Part shown: positions 35,586-43,138 of the stretch, piece by piece
How the letters are laid out: every line of letters begins with the position of its first letter
How positions within the stretch are numbered: position 1 is the stretch's first letter
DNA from: Obesumbacterium proteus
GTDB lineage: Bacteria; Pseudomonadota; Gammaproteobacteria; Enterobacterales; Enterobacteriaceae
Direction of reading: 5' to 3'
Assembly (NCBI RefSeq): GCF_001586165.1
Contig: NZ_CP014608.1
Location: forward strand, 3,658,001-3,722,000
DNA length: 64,000 nt
Notes under the pieces: model-generated
Told to the model about the DNA's origin: nothing
Databases searched by the model: none
What the model saw: only the letters and a program-made list of their open reading frames with translations
Made by a program: the position numbers and the translations under genes

Positions 35586-37070
35586 TCAGTCGTCGATCTT
35601 AGTCACTGGAAATTCCATCTCGCTATAGGGAACAAAATGCGTTCCTTTCACTAGCTTGTAGCCGAACCAAATAATCAGGAACAGCGGCAAACCGATGTAC
35701 GTTGCCGTTACGCCATACCAATCAATACGGTCGTCGAGGAACGCTTCATAGTTCTGACCAAGCGTAATAATCAGGCACAGGATAAAGGCAAAGATTGGCC
35801 CAATTGGGAAGAAGCCTGACTGATAAGGCAACGCGTTCAGATCCAGCCCTTTTCTAACATAGCCACGACGGAAACGATAATGGCTGATGGCAATCCCAAG
35901 CCAGGCGATAAAGCCCGTCATACCTGAAGTATTCAATAACCACAGATACACTTCTTGGTTGCCGAACATTGAGGTCAGGAAGCACAGACCCGCAACAACC
36001 GTAGTTGCATACAGCGCATTACGTGGAACACCGCCCGCAGAAAGCTTAGCAAAAATACGCGGTGCTTTGCCTTCAGAGGCCAGCGTAAACAGCATACGCG
36101 TTGAGGCATACATCCCCGAGTTACCGGCAGACAGCACCGCTGTCAGGATAACGGCGTTCATTACCGCTGCCGCAGACAGCAGACCCGCATTCTGGAACAC
36201 CAACGTGAACGGACTCACCGAGATATCTTTCACGTCGTTACGCAGAAGGTTTGGATCGGTATAAGGAATAATCAGGCTGATAATCAAGATCGCCAGCACA
36301 TAGAACAGCAGGATACGCCAGAATACCTGACGGATCGCCATTGGGATATTCTTGCCCGGATCTTTAGATTCGCCCGCCGCAATACCGATAAGCTCTGTCC
36401 CTTGGAACGAGAAGCCCACGATCATCGCGACACCGATCATAGAAGCGAAGCCGCCTGCAAACGGCGCATCACCAATCGTCCAGTTATGGAAACCGGCCTG
36501 CTCTCCCCCTTTCAGGATACCCGCGATCATCGCAACACCAACAATGATGAAGATGATAACCGTCGTCACTTTAATCAGAGAGAACCAATATTCCGCTTCG
36601 CCAAAACCTTTAACGGAGATGTAGTTCAGCAAGAACATCAAGCCAAGGAATAGCGCACTCCAAATCCAGCCTGGCGTGTCGGGGAACCAATACCCCATCA
36701 CAAGCTGCGCTGCCACCAAGTCAACCGCAATGGTTACCGCCCAGTTGTACCAATAGTTCCAACCTAGCGCAAAACCGAAGCCTTCTTCTACGTAGCGTGA
36801 GCCGTAAGTAGAGAATGAGCCTGATACCGGCATAAATGCCGCCAGCTCACCCAAACTGGTCATTAAGAAATACACCATCAAACCGATGATGATATAAGAA
36901 AGCAAAGCGCCGCCTGGCCCTGCTTGTGAAACGGTAGCACCTGATGCAACAAATAGCCCAGTACCGATAGAACCGCCGATAGCAATCATCGACAGATGCC
37001 GCGCTTTTAATTCCCGGCGCAGCGCCGGTGCTCGCCCCGTGGAGGAGGTCTTAGTGTTTGTCTGAGCCAT
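35586..37070 (-). CDS. lysP: Lysine-specific permease LysP
   Basis: Proton-driven lysine importer of the amino acid-polyamine-organocation family; in E. coli it also senses lysine for CadC. 494 residues with 12 membrane segments, collinear with E. coli LysP (489). The N-terminal GGSIGTGLFVASGATVSQAGPGG is the family substrate-binding loop. Followed by its own terminator and preceded by yeiE on the same strand, the E. coli arrangement. Confidence 0.96.
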   Translation of the reverse strand: MAQTNTKTSSTGRAPALRRELKARHLSMIAIGGSIGTGLFVASGATVSQAGPGGALLSYIIIGLMVYFLMTSLGELAAFMPVSGSFSTYGSRYVEEGFGFALGWNYWYNWAVTIAVDLVAAQLVMGYWFPDTPGWIWSALFLGLMFLLNYISVKGFGEAEYWFSLIKVTTVIIFIIVGVAMIAGILKGGEQAGFHNWTIGDAPFAGGFASMIGVAMIVGFSFQGTELIGIAAGESKDPGKNIPMAIRQVFWRILLFYVLAILIISLIIPYTDPNLLRNDVKDISVSPFTLVFQNAGLLSAAAVMNAVILTAVLSAGNSGMYASTRMLFTLASEGKAPRIFAKLSAGGVPRNALYATTVVAGLCFLTSMFGNQEVYLWLLNTSGMTGFIAWLGIAISHYRFRRGYVRKGLDLNALPYQSGFFPIGPIFAFILCLIITLGQNYEAFLDDRIDWYGVTATYIGLPLFLIIWFGYKLVKGTHFVPYSEMEFPVTKIDD

Positions 37071-37269
37071 TAGAACCCTATATCTGCTCTATAATTAGTG
37101 AAGAGGCCGGATTGTAACAAATCCAGCCCCTGCATAAAGTAACAATCTGATCTTATTAGAGAGCTTCATGATTGCCAGTAGATTATTAGCATCAGCTGTT
37201 AATCCACTGTTAAGTGTAGCGTCTATTTGTTCATCTGCTATTGCTAAAAGATGGATCGTCTCTGAACGC

Positions 37270-38133
37270 CTAGCTGCAATAGCTTAAGAAACGTTCTAAC
37301 GCCTTAGACATATGTTTTTGGCGATGGTGGATAAGATAAAGCGCGCGGTTAAGGCGCGGCAGCGGTACCGGAACTTCTACCAGTACGCCCGTTTGCAGTT
37401 GTTCTTCAATCACGCGGCGCGACAAACAGCTAATGCCGATGCCGTAACGCACCGCATGTTTAATAGCCTCTGAGTTTCCCAGCTCCATCACTAAATCAAA
37501 GTGCGAAAGATGCGATAGCAAAATATGCTCAACCACCTCACGCGTACCCGAGCCAGCCTCACGCAGGATCCACGGCGCCTGAGCGAGTGCGTCTAACGTA
37601 ACCGGCGCTTGCAAAAGTGGATGGTCTGGCGCGGCAAACACCACCAATTCATCTTGTTGCCATGTCTGAGTTAACAAATCAGGCATGTGGCATGGCCCCT
37701 CAATCAGCCCTAAATCCACACGAAAATCAGCAACCGCGTTAATCACATCTCGGCTATTGCCCACGTTCAGCTCAAGCGGTACCGCAGGAAAATCTCGACG
37801 ATAGCCTGCAATCATTTTTGGCAAAATATAGTTACCAATGGTGCTGCTCGCCGCTATCCGCAGCGCACCAGCTTCACTTTGGAACAGATGTTCAATTTCA
37901 CCTGCCTGCTCCAGTAACGCCATGGCTTTGGGATAAAGCAAACGCCCGTGCTCATTAACAACTAAACGCTTTCCTACTCGGTCAAACAAACGCACCGAGA
38001 GCTGGGTTTCCAAATCAGATAACGCAGCGCTCACCGCCGATTGAGAAAGGGAAAGCGCGCTCGATGCCTGAGTCGTCGAGCCACATTTAAGAACTTCGGT
38101 AAAAACTTCCAGCTGGCGCAAGGTAATGTGCAT
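37270..38133 (-). CDS. yeiE: LysR-type transcriptional regulator YeiE
   Basis: 287 residues: N-terminal helix-turn-helix (about 1-60; LRQLEVFTEVLKCGSTTQAS and SQSAVSAALSDLE) and a C-terminal periplasmic-binding-like effector domain. YeiE affects sulfite stress, motility and iron-related genes in enteric bacteria; the effector here is unknown. I use the ATG at 38133 (MHITLRQLEVF), as in E. coli, rather than the upstream TTG at 38145. Conserved neighbours are lysP and, in E. coli, the divergent yeiH; here about 3.2 kb has been inserted before yeiH. Confidence 0.92.
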   Translation of the reverse strand: MHITLRQLEVFTEVLKCGSTTQASSALSLSQSAVSAALSDLETQLSVRLFDRVGKRLVVNEHGRLLYPKAMALLEQAGEIEHLFQSEAGALRIAASSTIGNYILPKMIAGYRRDFPAVPLELNVGNSRDVINAVADFRVDLGLIEGPCHMPDLLTQTWQQDELVVFAAPDHPLLQAPVTLDALAQAPWILREAGSGTREVVEHILLSHLSHFDLVMELGNSEAIKHAVRYGIGISCLSRRVIEEQLQTGVLVEVPVPLPRLNRALYLIHHRQKHMSKALERFLSYCS

Positions 38134-38374
38134 AAAAAGATCCAAGGCAGTACAATGTATATTTATAAGTGTGCCCTATGCCTGTCTGCGCAGCATAAAT
38201 CAGCCTCCAACATAGAGGGCTAGGGATAAGCGAAGTATAACGCGAATGCCCCTATTTATAGGAGGCTTAACGATAATTTTAGATTTTAAGCTAATAGTTG
38301 CCATTAGCGACTACCGAAAACTTACGGTAGCAATGAGACTGGAGCGGATAAATTAGCATGGTAATAATCTTATT

Positions 38375-38405
38375 CTCCGTGATTGTATGCCAAGCAACCA
38401 CGGAG
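38375..38405 (-). terminator. Hairpin after the uspF-like gene
   Basis: CTCCGTGATTG and CAACCACGGAG form an 11-bp stem (one G-T pair) with a 9-base loop, about 50 bases beyond the uspF-like stop. The T content after it on the minus strand is low, so the terminator call is tentative. Confidence 0.4.
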
Positions 38406-38454
38406 CCCTCTATGTCTATAACGCTAGACAATGCAGCGCCTAGCGAACTTGCTC

Positions 38455-38895
38455 TTAGCGAACCACCAGCACCGAGGTCTTAGCATGTCGCACAACGCGC
38501 GCTGCATTAGAACCAATCAAATAGGTAGACATACTTGGGCGGCGAGAGCCTACGACGATTAAATCCGCGTTGCACGCTTCGGCCTCTTTCAAAATTTCGT
38601 CGTAAATCGAGCCCCACGTCACCATGACGGAAACTTGGTCTGATGACAAATCAAGGGAAGCTCCCAGCGCTTCTAGCTCTTTATGCACTTTATTGGTGGC
38701 GTCATCCTGAATTTTCATCAATTGCTGAGGATGCTCCCCCATATAATAGGTCGGGATAGAAGGACGCACGTTCATCAAGCGAATTTTGGCATGCGACATT
38801 TTAGCCAAATGGGCCGCATGGTTAAGCGCCCCTTCAGTAAGCTTGGGCTCTTCAATATCAACAGGAACCAGAATGACTTTATAGGCGTAATCCAT
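38455..38895 (-). CDS. Universal stress protein, UspF-like
   Basis: 146-residue UspA-superfamily protein. The N-terminal YKVILVPVDIEE and C-terminal ATP-binding pattern VVGSRRPSMSTYLIGSNAARVV, HAKTSVLVV are those of the UspF/UspG branch. I start it at the ATG at 38895 because AAGGAG stands seven bases upstream; the frame extends to 39015 without support. In E. coli uspF is elsewhere, so its place between yeiE and yeiH is a lineage feature. A role in stress survival is inferred from the family. Confidence 0.9.
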   Translation of the reverse strand: MDYAYKVILVPVDIEEPKLTEGALNHAAHLAKMSHAKIRLMNVRPSIPTYYMGEHPQQLMKIQDDATNKVHKELEALGASLDLSSDQVSVMVTWGSIYDEILKEAEACNADLIVVGSRRPSMSTYLIGSNAARVVRHAKTSVLVVR

Positions 38896-39213
38896 TTCAC
38901 TTCTCCTTCTGTTCAACATGTGTCGTTCATCTCCCTTGTAATAACACATTTGAACAATCAATTGATATTTCAGACACGAAAGTGTGAAGTTTGGCTTAAT
39001 TAGCGTTACTCTCAATTAACACGGCTATCCTCCGATCGGCAACCTCCACAATAAATACTTAATTCCTCCATATTTACTCCACATTTTATTAATTTCATTA
39101 CTATTAATAATCAATAAGTTAGATATTAATCCATTTAAGATTAAACCTATATTTAGACTGAGGCGCAAACACTATTCTGCTACCGAAATAACTATTCTTA
39201 TAGGTCTTATAAA

Positions 39214-39411
39214 ATGAAAAGCATGGCTAAAATAGCAGCATTATTATTAATATCAGCATCATTAAACGGCTGTATTGTGAGAGGCCATCATGGGCATTCA
39301 TCCCCACCACCGCATCAAGACTGGCACCAAGGAAACGGTTCCTATAACAACGGTGGAAATCATGGCAATCATCATGGCAACGGTGGTCATAACGGCGGCC
39401 ATCATCGCTAA
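39214..39411 (+). CDS. Small His/Gly/Asn-rich putative lipoprotein
   Basis: 65 residues. A basic start and hydrophobic core (MAKIAALLLISASLNGC) end in a lipobox-like LNGC at residue 20. The 45-residue mature part holds 11 histidines with Gly, Asn and Pro and no hydrophobic segment. Such tails can bind Ni, Zn or Cu, which would suggest metal buffering at an envelope membrane, but no family is recognised. It converges on the lysis cassette, whose last gene ends 64 bases away. The ribosome site is weak (AGG ten bases upstream). Confidence 0.6.
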   Translation: MKSMAKIAALLLISASLNGCIVRGHHGHSSPPPHQDWHQGNGSYNNGGNHGNHHGNGGHNGGHHR

Positions 39412-39475
39412 TATAGGCGTACCCACAACCGGAAAATACCGCGTAAGTACACAACACATATTCAGTGCGAAGTGC

Positions 39476-39928
39476 TTATTTTAAACACTGGTGGCGAATG
39501 TAATTCTGCAAACCCTCGACCATGATGTTTGTCATTTTGATCCGCTCTCTGAGACTGAGATAATCCCGTTCAGCGGAGTCATTAAGTCTGGCACCGGCTG
39601 CATCAGGCTCGCCGGTGGCGGAGGTGGCGTTGGGCAACGTTGGACAGCGGGCGTTGACGTGCAACCGCTTAATATTATTCCCAAGATCAGCGCGCAGCTG
39701 CTCGATTTCGTTTTTTGCATGATTCAGCTCCAGAGTCACTTTATCGTCAAGTTCGCTGGCCTGCATACGTTGACGCTGAATATTGCCCAGAGCAACTTTT
39801 TGTTGTTGCGCCACTTGGGTTATTTCTTTCAGTTCAACGTTAATTGCTTGCAACCGGTTTGTCATGAACCACATTCCAATAAGCAGCCCAATAATAACCA
39901 AGATCAATACGGTAGTGACTCGACTCAT
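39476..39928 (-). CDS. Phage-type i-spanin Rz
   Basis: 150-residue inner membrane spanin: one N-terminal membrane segment (TTVLILVIIGLLIGMWFM) followed by a long charged helical region (about 25-95, coiled-coil-like). i-Spanins pair with an outer membrane lipoprotein to fuse the membranes in the last step of lysis. The start overlaps the endolysin stop by four bases (ATGA). The Rz1 partner is nested in another frame, the classic arrangement. Confidence 0.85.
   Translation of the reverse strand: MSRVTTVLILVIIGLLIGMWFMTNRLQAINVELKEITQVAQQQKVALGNIQRQRMQASELDDKVTLELNHAKNEIEQLRADLGNNIKRLHVNARCPTLPNATSATGEPDAAGARLNDSAERDYLSLRERIKMTNIMVEGLQNYIRHQCLK
39532..39720 (-). CDS. Phage-type o-spanin Rz1, nested in Rz
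   Basis: 62 residues in the +1 frame inside the Rz gene. MQKTKSSSCALILGIILSGC is a lipoprotein signal with lipobox LSGC, and the mature part has a Pro-rich stretch (CPTPPPPPASL). These are defining features of Rz1 o-spanins, so this overlapping frame is taken as real and not as a shadow. Confidence 0.82.
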   Translation of the reverse strand: MQKTKSSSCALILGIILSGCTSTPAVQRCPTPPPPPASLMQPVPDLMTPLNGIISVSESGSK

Positions 39929-40365
39929 GACAGAAACAGAGATTTCTCTGCTCCACGTCGGCGGGTAAGTCCAGCCAGCTCTTTACCACCCGCTTTATTC
40001 CATTTATGAAACTCGTTCGCCGCGCCAATATAATCGCCAGAGTTAATTTTTTTTAGTAAGGTCGAGCCCTTCAATGCATTGATCCCTAGGTTGTAAGCAA
40101 AATCGACCAAAGCATCAAATTGATCCTGATTGACTGAAACGAGTAGCAGGTCATTCACACAATTTACCGACAGCTCAACGCCTTGCAGTAGCAAGGCATC
40201 GGCCTTCTGTTGGTTAATTGCCATTCCTTTAGAAATGACTTTGCCATCTATCGGCTGAGTCCACCCATAACCAATAGTCCATACGCCAATGCAGTCTTGA
40301 TAGGCCATTAATCGGCAGCCTTCAAATTGCTTAATTAGGTTGATGCCATTGTTACTGATTTGCAC
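39925..40365 (-). CDS. GH24 endolysin (T4-type lysozyme)
   Basis: 146-residue muramidase. The catalytic triad spacing E-8-D-5-T is exact: E15, D24 and T30 in QFEGCRLMAYQDCIGVWTIG, followed by YGWT. No signal peptide or anchor helix is seen, so export should depend on a canonical holin hole. It overlaps the upstream holin-like gene by 14 bases and Rz by four. Intact and of usual length. Confidence 0.92.
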   Translation of the reverse strand: MQISNNGINLIKQFEGCRLMAYQDCIGVWTIGYGWTQPIDGKVISKGMAINQQKADALLLQGVELSVNCVNDLLLVSVNQDQFDALVDFAYNLGINALKGSTLLKKINSGDYIGAANEFHKWNKAGGKELAGLTRRRGAEKSLFLS

Positions 40366-40645
40366 GACTGCCCCCTCTTTTAAAAAAATGCATCACGTTT
40401 CCACGCGATAAAAATAGAGAAATGCATAGCGTGATATTAATGAACGTTTCTGCTGGATTTATTTTGACGCTATCCCCCGTAATAATTCGAATAGTCACTG
40501 CTGCACACGCCACAATAAGCACATAAGCAAACACCGACCCAATCCAATTATGATCGCTATCTTTTCGTTGAAACGTCATCAGCCGTAAGGCCGTAAGAAA
40601 ACAAACAATAGCGTTGATATTTAATAGCACGATGTTAATTATCAT
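40352..40645 (-). CDS. Holin-like / antiholin-like membrane protein
   Basis: 97 residues with three predicted membrane segments (about 4-22, 35-55 and 65-82) and a basic tail (FFKRGGSRANQ), the layout of three-segment phage holins. Overlaps the 120-residue holin-like gene by four bases upstream and the endolysin by 14 downstream. Which of the two small membrane proteins is the holin and which the antiholin cannot be told. Confidence 0.75.
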   Translation of the reverse strand: MIINIVLLNINAIVCFLTALRLMTFQRKDSDHNWIGSVFAYVLIVACAAVTIRIITGDSVKINPAETFINITLCISLFLSRGNVMHFFKRGGSRANQ

Positions 40646-41004
40646 TTACCATCACCTTTGAGCTTGAAAGTTGAATTCTTAGCTTTAGAGATAACGGCGA
40701 TCAGTATCCAAACAATAGTTGCAGAGGAAACGAGTGCGCCAATCGGTTTTTCTACCATGACAGAGGCAGGAATAACCGTACTCAACATAGCGGTAGAGAA
40801 ACCCGCGGTAAGGATTCCAAGTACAAAAGCAACGACAAAAAACACCACTCGTTTCCAAATTCGAAACTCTGTAGCCGATAAAACAAATACCACTGCGCCT
40901 GCAAATGCACCGATAACTACGCCAGTATCCAGCCCTGAAAGCAGACCGACTAATGTCACACCGGTAACAGCCGCTACGCCCGTGCTAGCAGTTAGCTCTA
41001 ACAT
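40642..41004 (-). CDS. Putative holin
   Basis: 120 residues, mostly hydrophobic, with about four membrane segments (VAAVTGVTLVGLL, GVVIGAFAGAVVFVL, VVFFVVAFVLGILTAGF, IGALVSSATIVWILIAVI) and a basic C-terminus. Similar small proteins open lysis cassettes in tailed phages and in holin-based secretion cassettes. GGAG stands eight bases before the ATG. First gene of the five-gene unit; two dyads lie 39-65 bases upstream. Confidence 0.78.
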   Translation of the reverse strand: MLELTASTGVAAVTGVTLVGLLSGLDTGVVIGAFAGAVVFVLSATEFRIWKRVVFFVVAFVLGILTAGFSTAMLSTVIPASVMVEKPIGALVSSATIVWILIAVISKAKNSTFKLKGDGK

Positions 41005-41374
41005 GGGAATGACTCCATTTTTATTTTCGTGGGTAGAATTTCAGTTCGACTAAATTTAGTTCGACTAAAAAGCCCAAGGGTGTGCCTCACGGATTTAGAT
41101 AGTGCGAGTGGTTTTAATGCGGCTCAATTGAATTTATATAAATAAAGTTTTTAAAGTTCGTCCGTGAAAACTCACAGGAGAAGAAAGATTAAAATCGAGA
41201 TAATGCCAGTGCTCCGCTACCTTAGCTCAGTCGCTTAGCACAAGGGATTCAGGTGCTCCTGCATGTCCGTTTACCACTTATATCGTTAGGTTATAAATAT
41301 ATAATCAATTTCTTTTTTAAGCCTTTTGTCGCTACTCTATTCGCATCAGTAATACAGCAATAGGTACGATAGCC
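41005..41374. promoter_or_regulatory. Divergent control region of lysis cassette and yeiH
   Basis: 370 bases without a gene between the first lysis gene and yeiH. It must hold the promoters of both. The only clear structure is a pair of dyads at 41043-41069 on the lysis side. No phage regulator, antiterminator or integrase is present. I could not set promoter boxes with confidence. Confidence 0.5.
41043..41069. repeat. Tandem dyad repeat, operator-like, before the lysis cassette
   Basis: AGTTCGACTAAA occurs twice, 15 bases apart (41043-41054 and 41058-41069). The second lies in a dyad TTTAGT-TCG-ACTAAA. It stands 39-65 bases upstream of the first lysis gene, where a repressor or activator would bind. 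No known consensus matches. Confidence 0.5.
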
Positions 41375-42463
41375 ATGCACGCAAACAGTGCTTTCGAACA
41401 AAAAAATTCGCCTCATTATTTCCATGCACTTGGAAATTTGCTTCCTGGACTCGTTCTTGCAGGAGCTATTACCGCCGTTGCCATGTGGGCAGGCAATATC
41501 GCCTGGGTTGAAAATCTCGGTTTCGGTGCTCTAACGCTGGCCATCATCTTCGGGATTATTTTAGGTAATACGATCTACCCCAGCATTGAAGCGCCCTGCG
41601 CCGTCGGGGTTCATATTTCCAAGCAAAAGCTCCTGCGTTTGGGGATTATTCTGTATGGTTTCCGCCTGACGTTTCAGCAAATTGCCGACGTTGGTATGAC
41701 CGGAATTGTGACCGATGCCATCACGCTAACATCCACGTTTTTGCTGGCCATGTGGGTCGGACGTAAAGTTTTTGGTATGGATAGCCAAACCGTGATGCTG
41801 ATCGGCGCAGGTAGCAGTATTTGCGGCGCAGCGGCCGTCATGGCAACAGAACCCGTGGTGAAAGCCGACGCGAGTAAAGTGGCCGTAGCGGTGTCTACCG
41901 TGGTGATTTTCGGTACTATTGCGATTTTTTTCTACCCGTGGCTGTACCAGCTCAATGAGCATTATCAGTGGTTGCAAACCACGCAGGAAGGCTTCGGTAT
42001 TTACATCGGCTCCACGATCCATGAGGTTGCGCAGGTGGTTGCAGCAGGACGGGCCATCAGCGATGAGGCGGGTAATGCGGCGGTTATCACGAAGATGATC
42101 CGCGTGATGATGCTGGCTCCGTTCCTCGTCATCTTATCCAGCTTTATTGCACGCAGTGTGCCAAGCAGCAAACAAAACGCGACTAAGCAAAAATCAGCCA
42201 TCACCATTCCATGGTTTGCGGTGCTCTTTATCGTTGTCGCGGGTTTTAACTCATTCGACCTGCTGCCTGCGGCGCTCGTGCATCAGCTCATTACCTTGGA
42301 CACCATTTTGCTGGCCATGGCGATGGCTGCGTTAGGTCTAACCACCCATATCAGCGCAATTCGTCAGGCAGGGATCAAGCCTATTTTACTGGCGAGCATT
42401 TTGTTTGTTTGGTTGGTAGTTGGTGGGGCGTTGATTAACCATTTTGTGGGAATGTGGATATAG
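41375..42463 (+). CDS. yeiH: YeiH/YadS-type inner membrane protein (UPF0324)
   Basis: 362 residues (349 in E. coli) with about ten membrane segments; family stretches GIILGNTIYPSIEAPCAVGV, LLRLGIILYGFRLTFQQIADVG, GAGSSICGAAAVMATEPVVKA and GSTIHEVAQVVAAGRAI are seen. Some relatives are implicated in sulfonate or sulfite export; YeiE next door responds to sulfite stress, which fits, but the function of this protein is not shown. Divergent from the inserted lysis cassette. Confidence 0.92.
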   Translation: MHANSAFEQKNSPHYFHALGNLLPGLVLAGAITAVAMWAGNIAWVENLGFGALTLAIIFGIILGNTIYPSIEAPCAVGVHISKQKLLRLGIILYGFRLTFQQIADVGMTGIVTDAITLTSTFLLAMWVGRKVFGMDSQTVMLIGAGSSICGAAAVMATEPVVKADASKVAVAVSTVVIFGTIAIFFYPWLYQLNEHYQWLQTTQEGFGIYIGSTIHEVAQVVAAGRAISDEAGNAAVITKMIRVMMLAPFLVILSSFIARSVPSSKQNATKQKSAITIPWFAVLFIVVAGFNSFDLLPAALVHQLITLDTILLAMAMAALGLTTHISAIRQAGIKPILLASILFVWLVVGGALINHFVGMWI

Positions 42464-42484
42464 GCGTCGCTTGTATAAAGCCAT

Positions 42485-42536
42485 GGTGTAAGGTTTCGAC
42501 CGCCAAGTGTTTATGCTGAATTGGTGTAAGGTTTCG
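42485..42536 (+). repeat. Direct repeat after yeiH
   Basis: GGTGTAAGGTTTCG occurs at 42485-42498 and again at 42523-42536, a 38-base period, in non-coding sequence just before the structured element. Each is followed by a CGCC-containing stretch. Confidence 0.6.
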
Positions 42537-42576
42537 TACGCCTATCAATAACTGCTATCACATATAGCTAAATCGA

Positions 42577-42989
42577 AGGCGTCCGATGAGGGGCGCCAGC
42601 GCGCGCCCCTTCAATCCTCGCGCTTTTATCCGAGACGCCATCTCCGCGTCGGGTCGGCATGCGCCATCCCTGGCGCCTCCTCCCCTAACGCTAACATCCT
42701 GTTAGCGTTGCTCTTTCTCCCAAGACTTAAACTAAAAAAAGATGTTTTTTGTCGTTTGTTTTTTGGGTTTGACCTTTTCCGGCACGTTGTTCTTCAGCCG
42801 AATAGAGGAATGCAGGCTAGGATTTGCCGACTGGACGTCGGCAAAAGAGCGACGGAGGCATGGATGCCGATTGTCGCTCGTTCCGTTAAAGCCGGAATGA
42901 CGAGATGAGGGAACCTGCGAAGCAGGCTGAAGAACGGTGCCAAGCCGGGTTGTTAGGGGGCGGCGATTGGCCCCCTAACACGGACGCCT
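42577..42989. repeat. 413-bp structured non-coding element bounded by a 9-bp inverted repeat
   Basis: AGGCGTCCG (42577-42585) and CGGACGCCT (42981-42989) bound a stretch with many perfect hairpins: GGGGCGC/GCGCCCC (42590-42609), GCGCCA/TGGCGC (42661-42676), AACGCTAACA/TGTTAGCGTT (42687-42709), TTTGCCGAC/GTCGGCAAA (42823-42845), GAGCGAC/GTCGCTC enclosing GGCAT/ATGCC (42847-42879), CCTGC/GCAGG (about 42914-42926), GTTAGGGGG/CCCCCTAAC (42952-42979). A long-range stem, GTTCTTCAGCC with GGCTGAAGAAC, closes a multi-branched fold over about 42781-42943. The 66-codon frame inside is not credible. It could be a structured RNA, a mobile non-autonomous repeat, or both; I do not recognise the family. Confidence 0.6.
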
Positions 42990-43138
42990 GCACGATGTAT
43001 ATGTAGGACTCAGTATTTTAGGCGGACGTAACAACACTATTCCCAAATTGATCATTAAGCTCCACATATATCCCCCCTTCCCCTCTACACCCGCCTCCCC
43101 ATCAATGCCATAATGCCTCCCAAAATGAGGAGAAAAAA

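Noticed and set aside
39491..40009. A 172-codon plus-strand frame opposite Rz and the endolysin.
   Set aside because: The minus-strand genes have catalytic residues, a spanin architecture and coupled starts; the plus-strand frame has none.
42708..42908. A 66-codon frame inside the structured element between yeiH and nfo.
   Set aside because: It crosses several perfect hairpins, has no clear ribosome site and no recognisable protein features.
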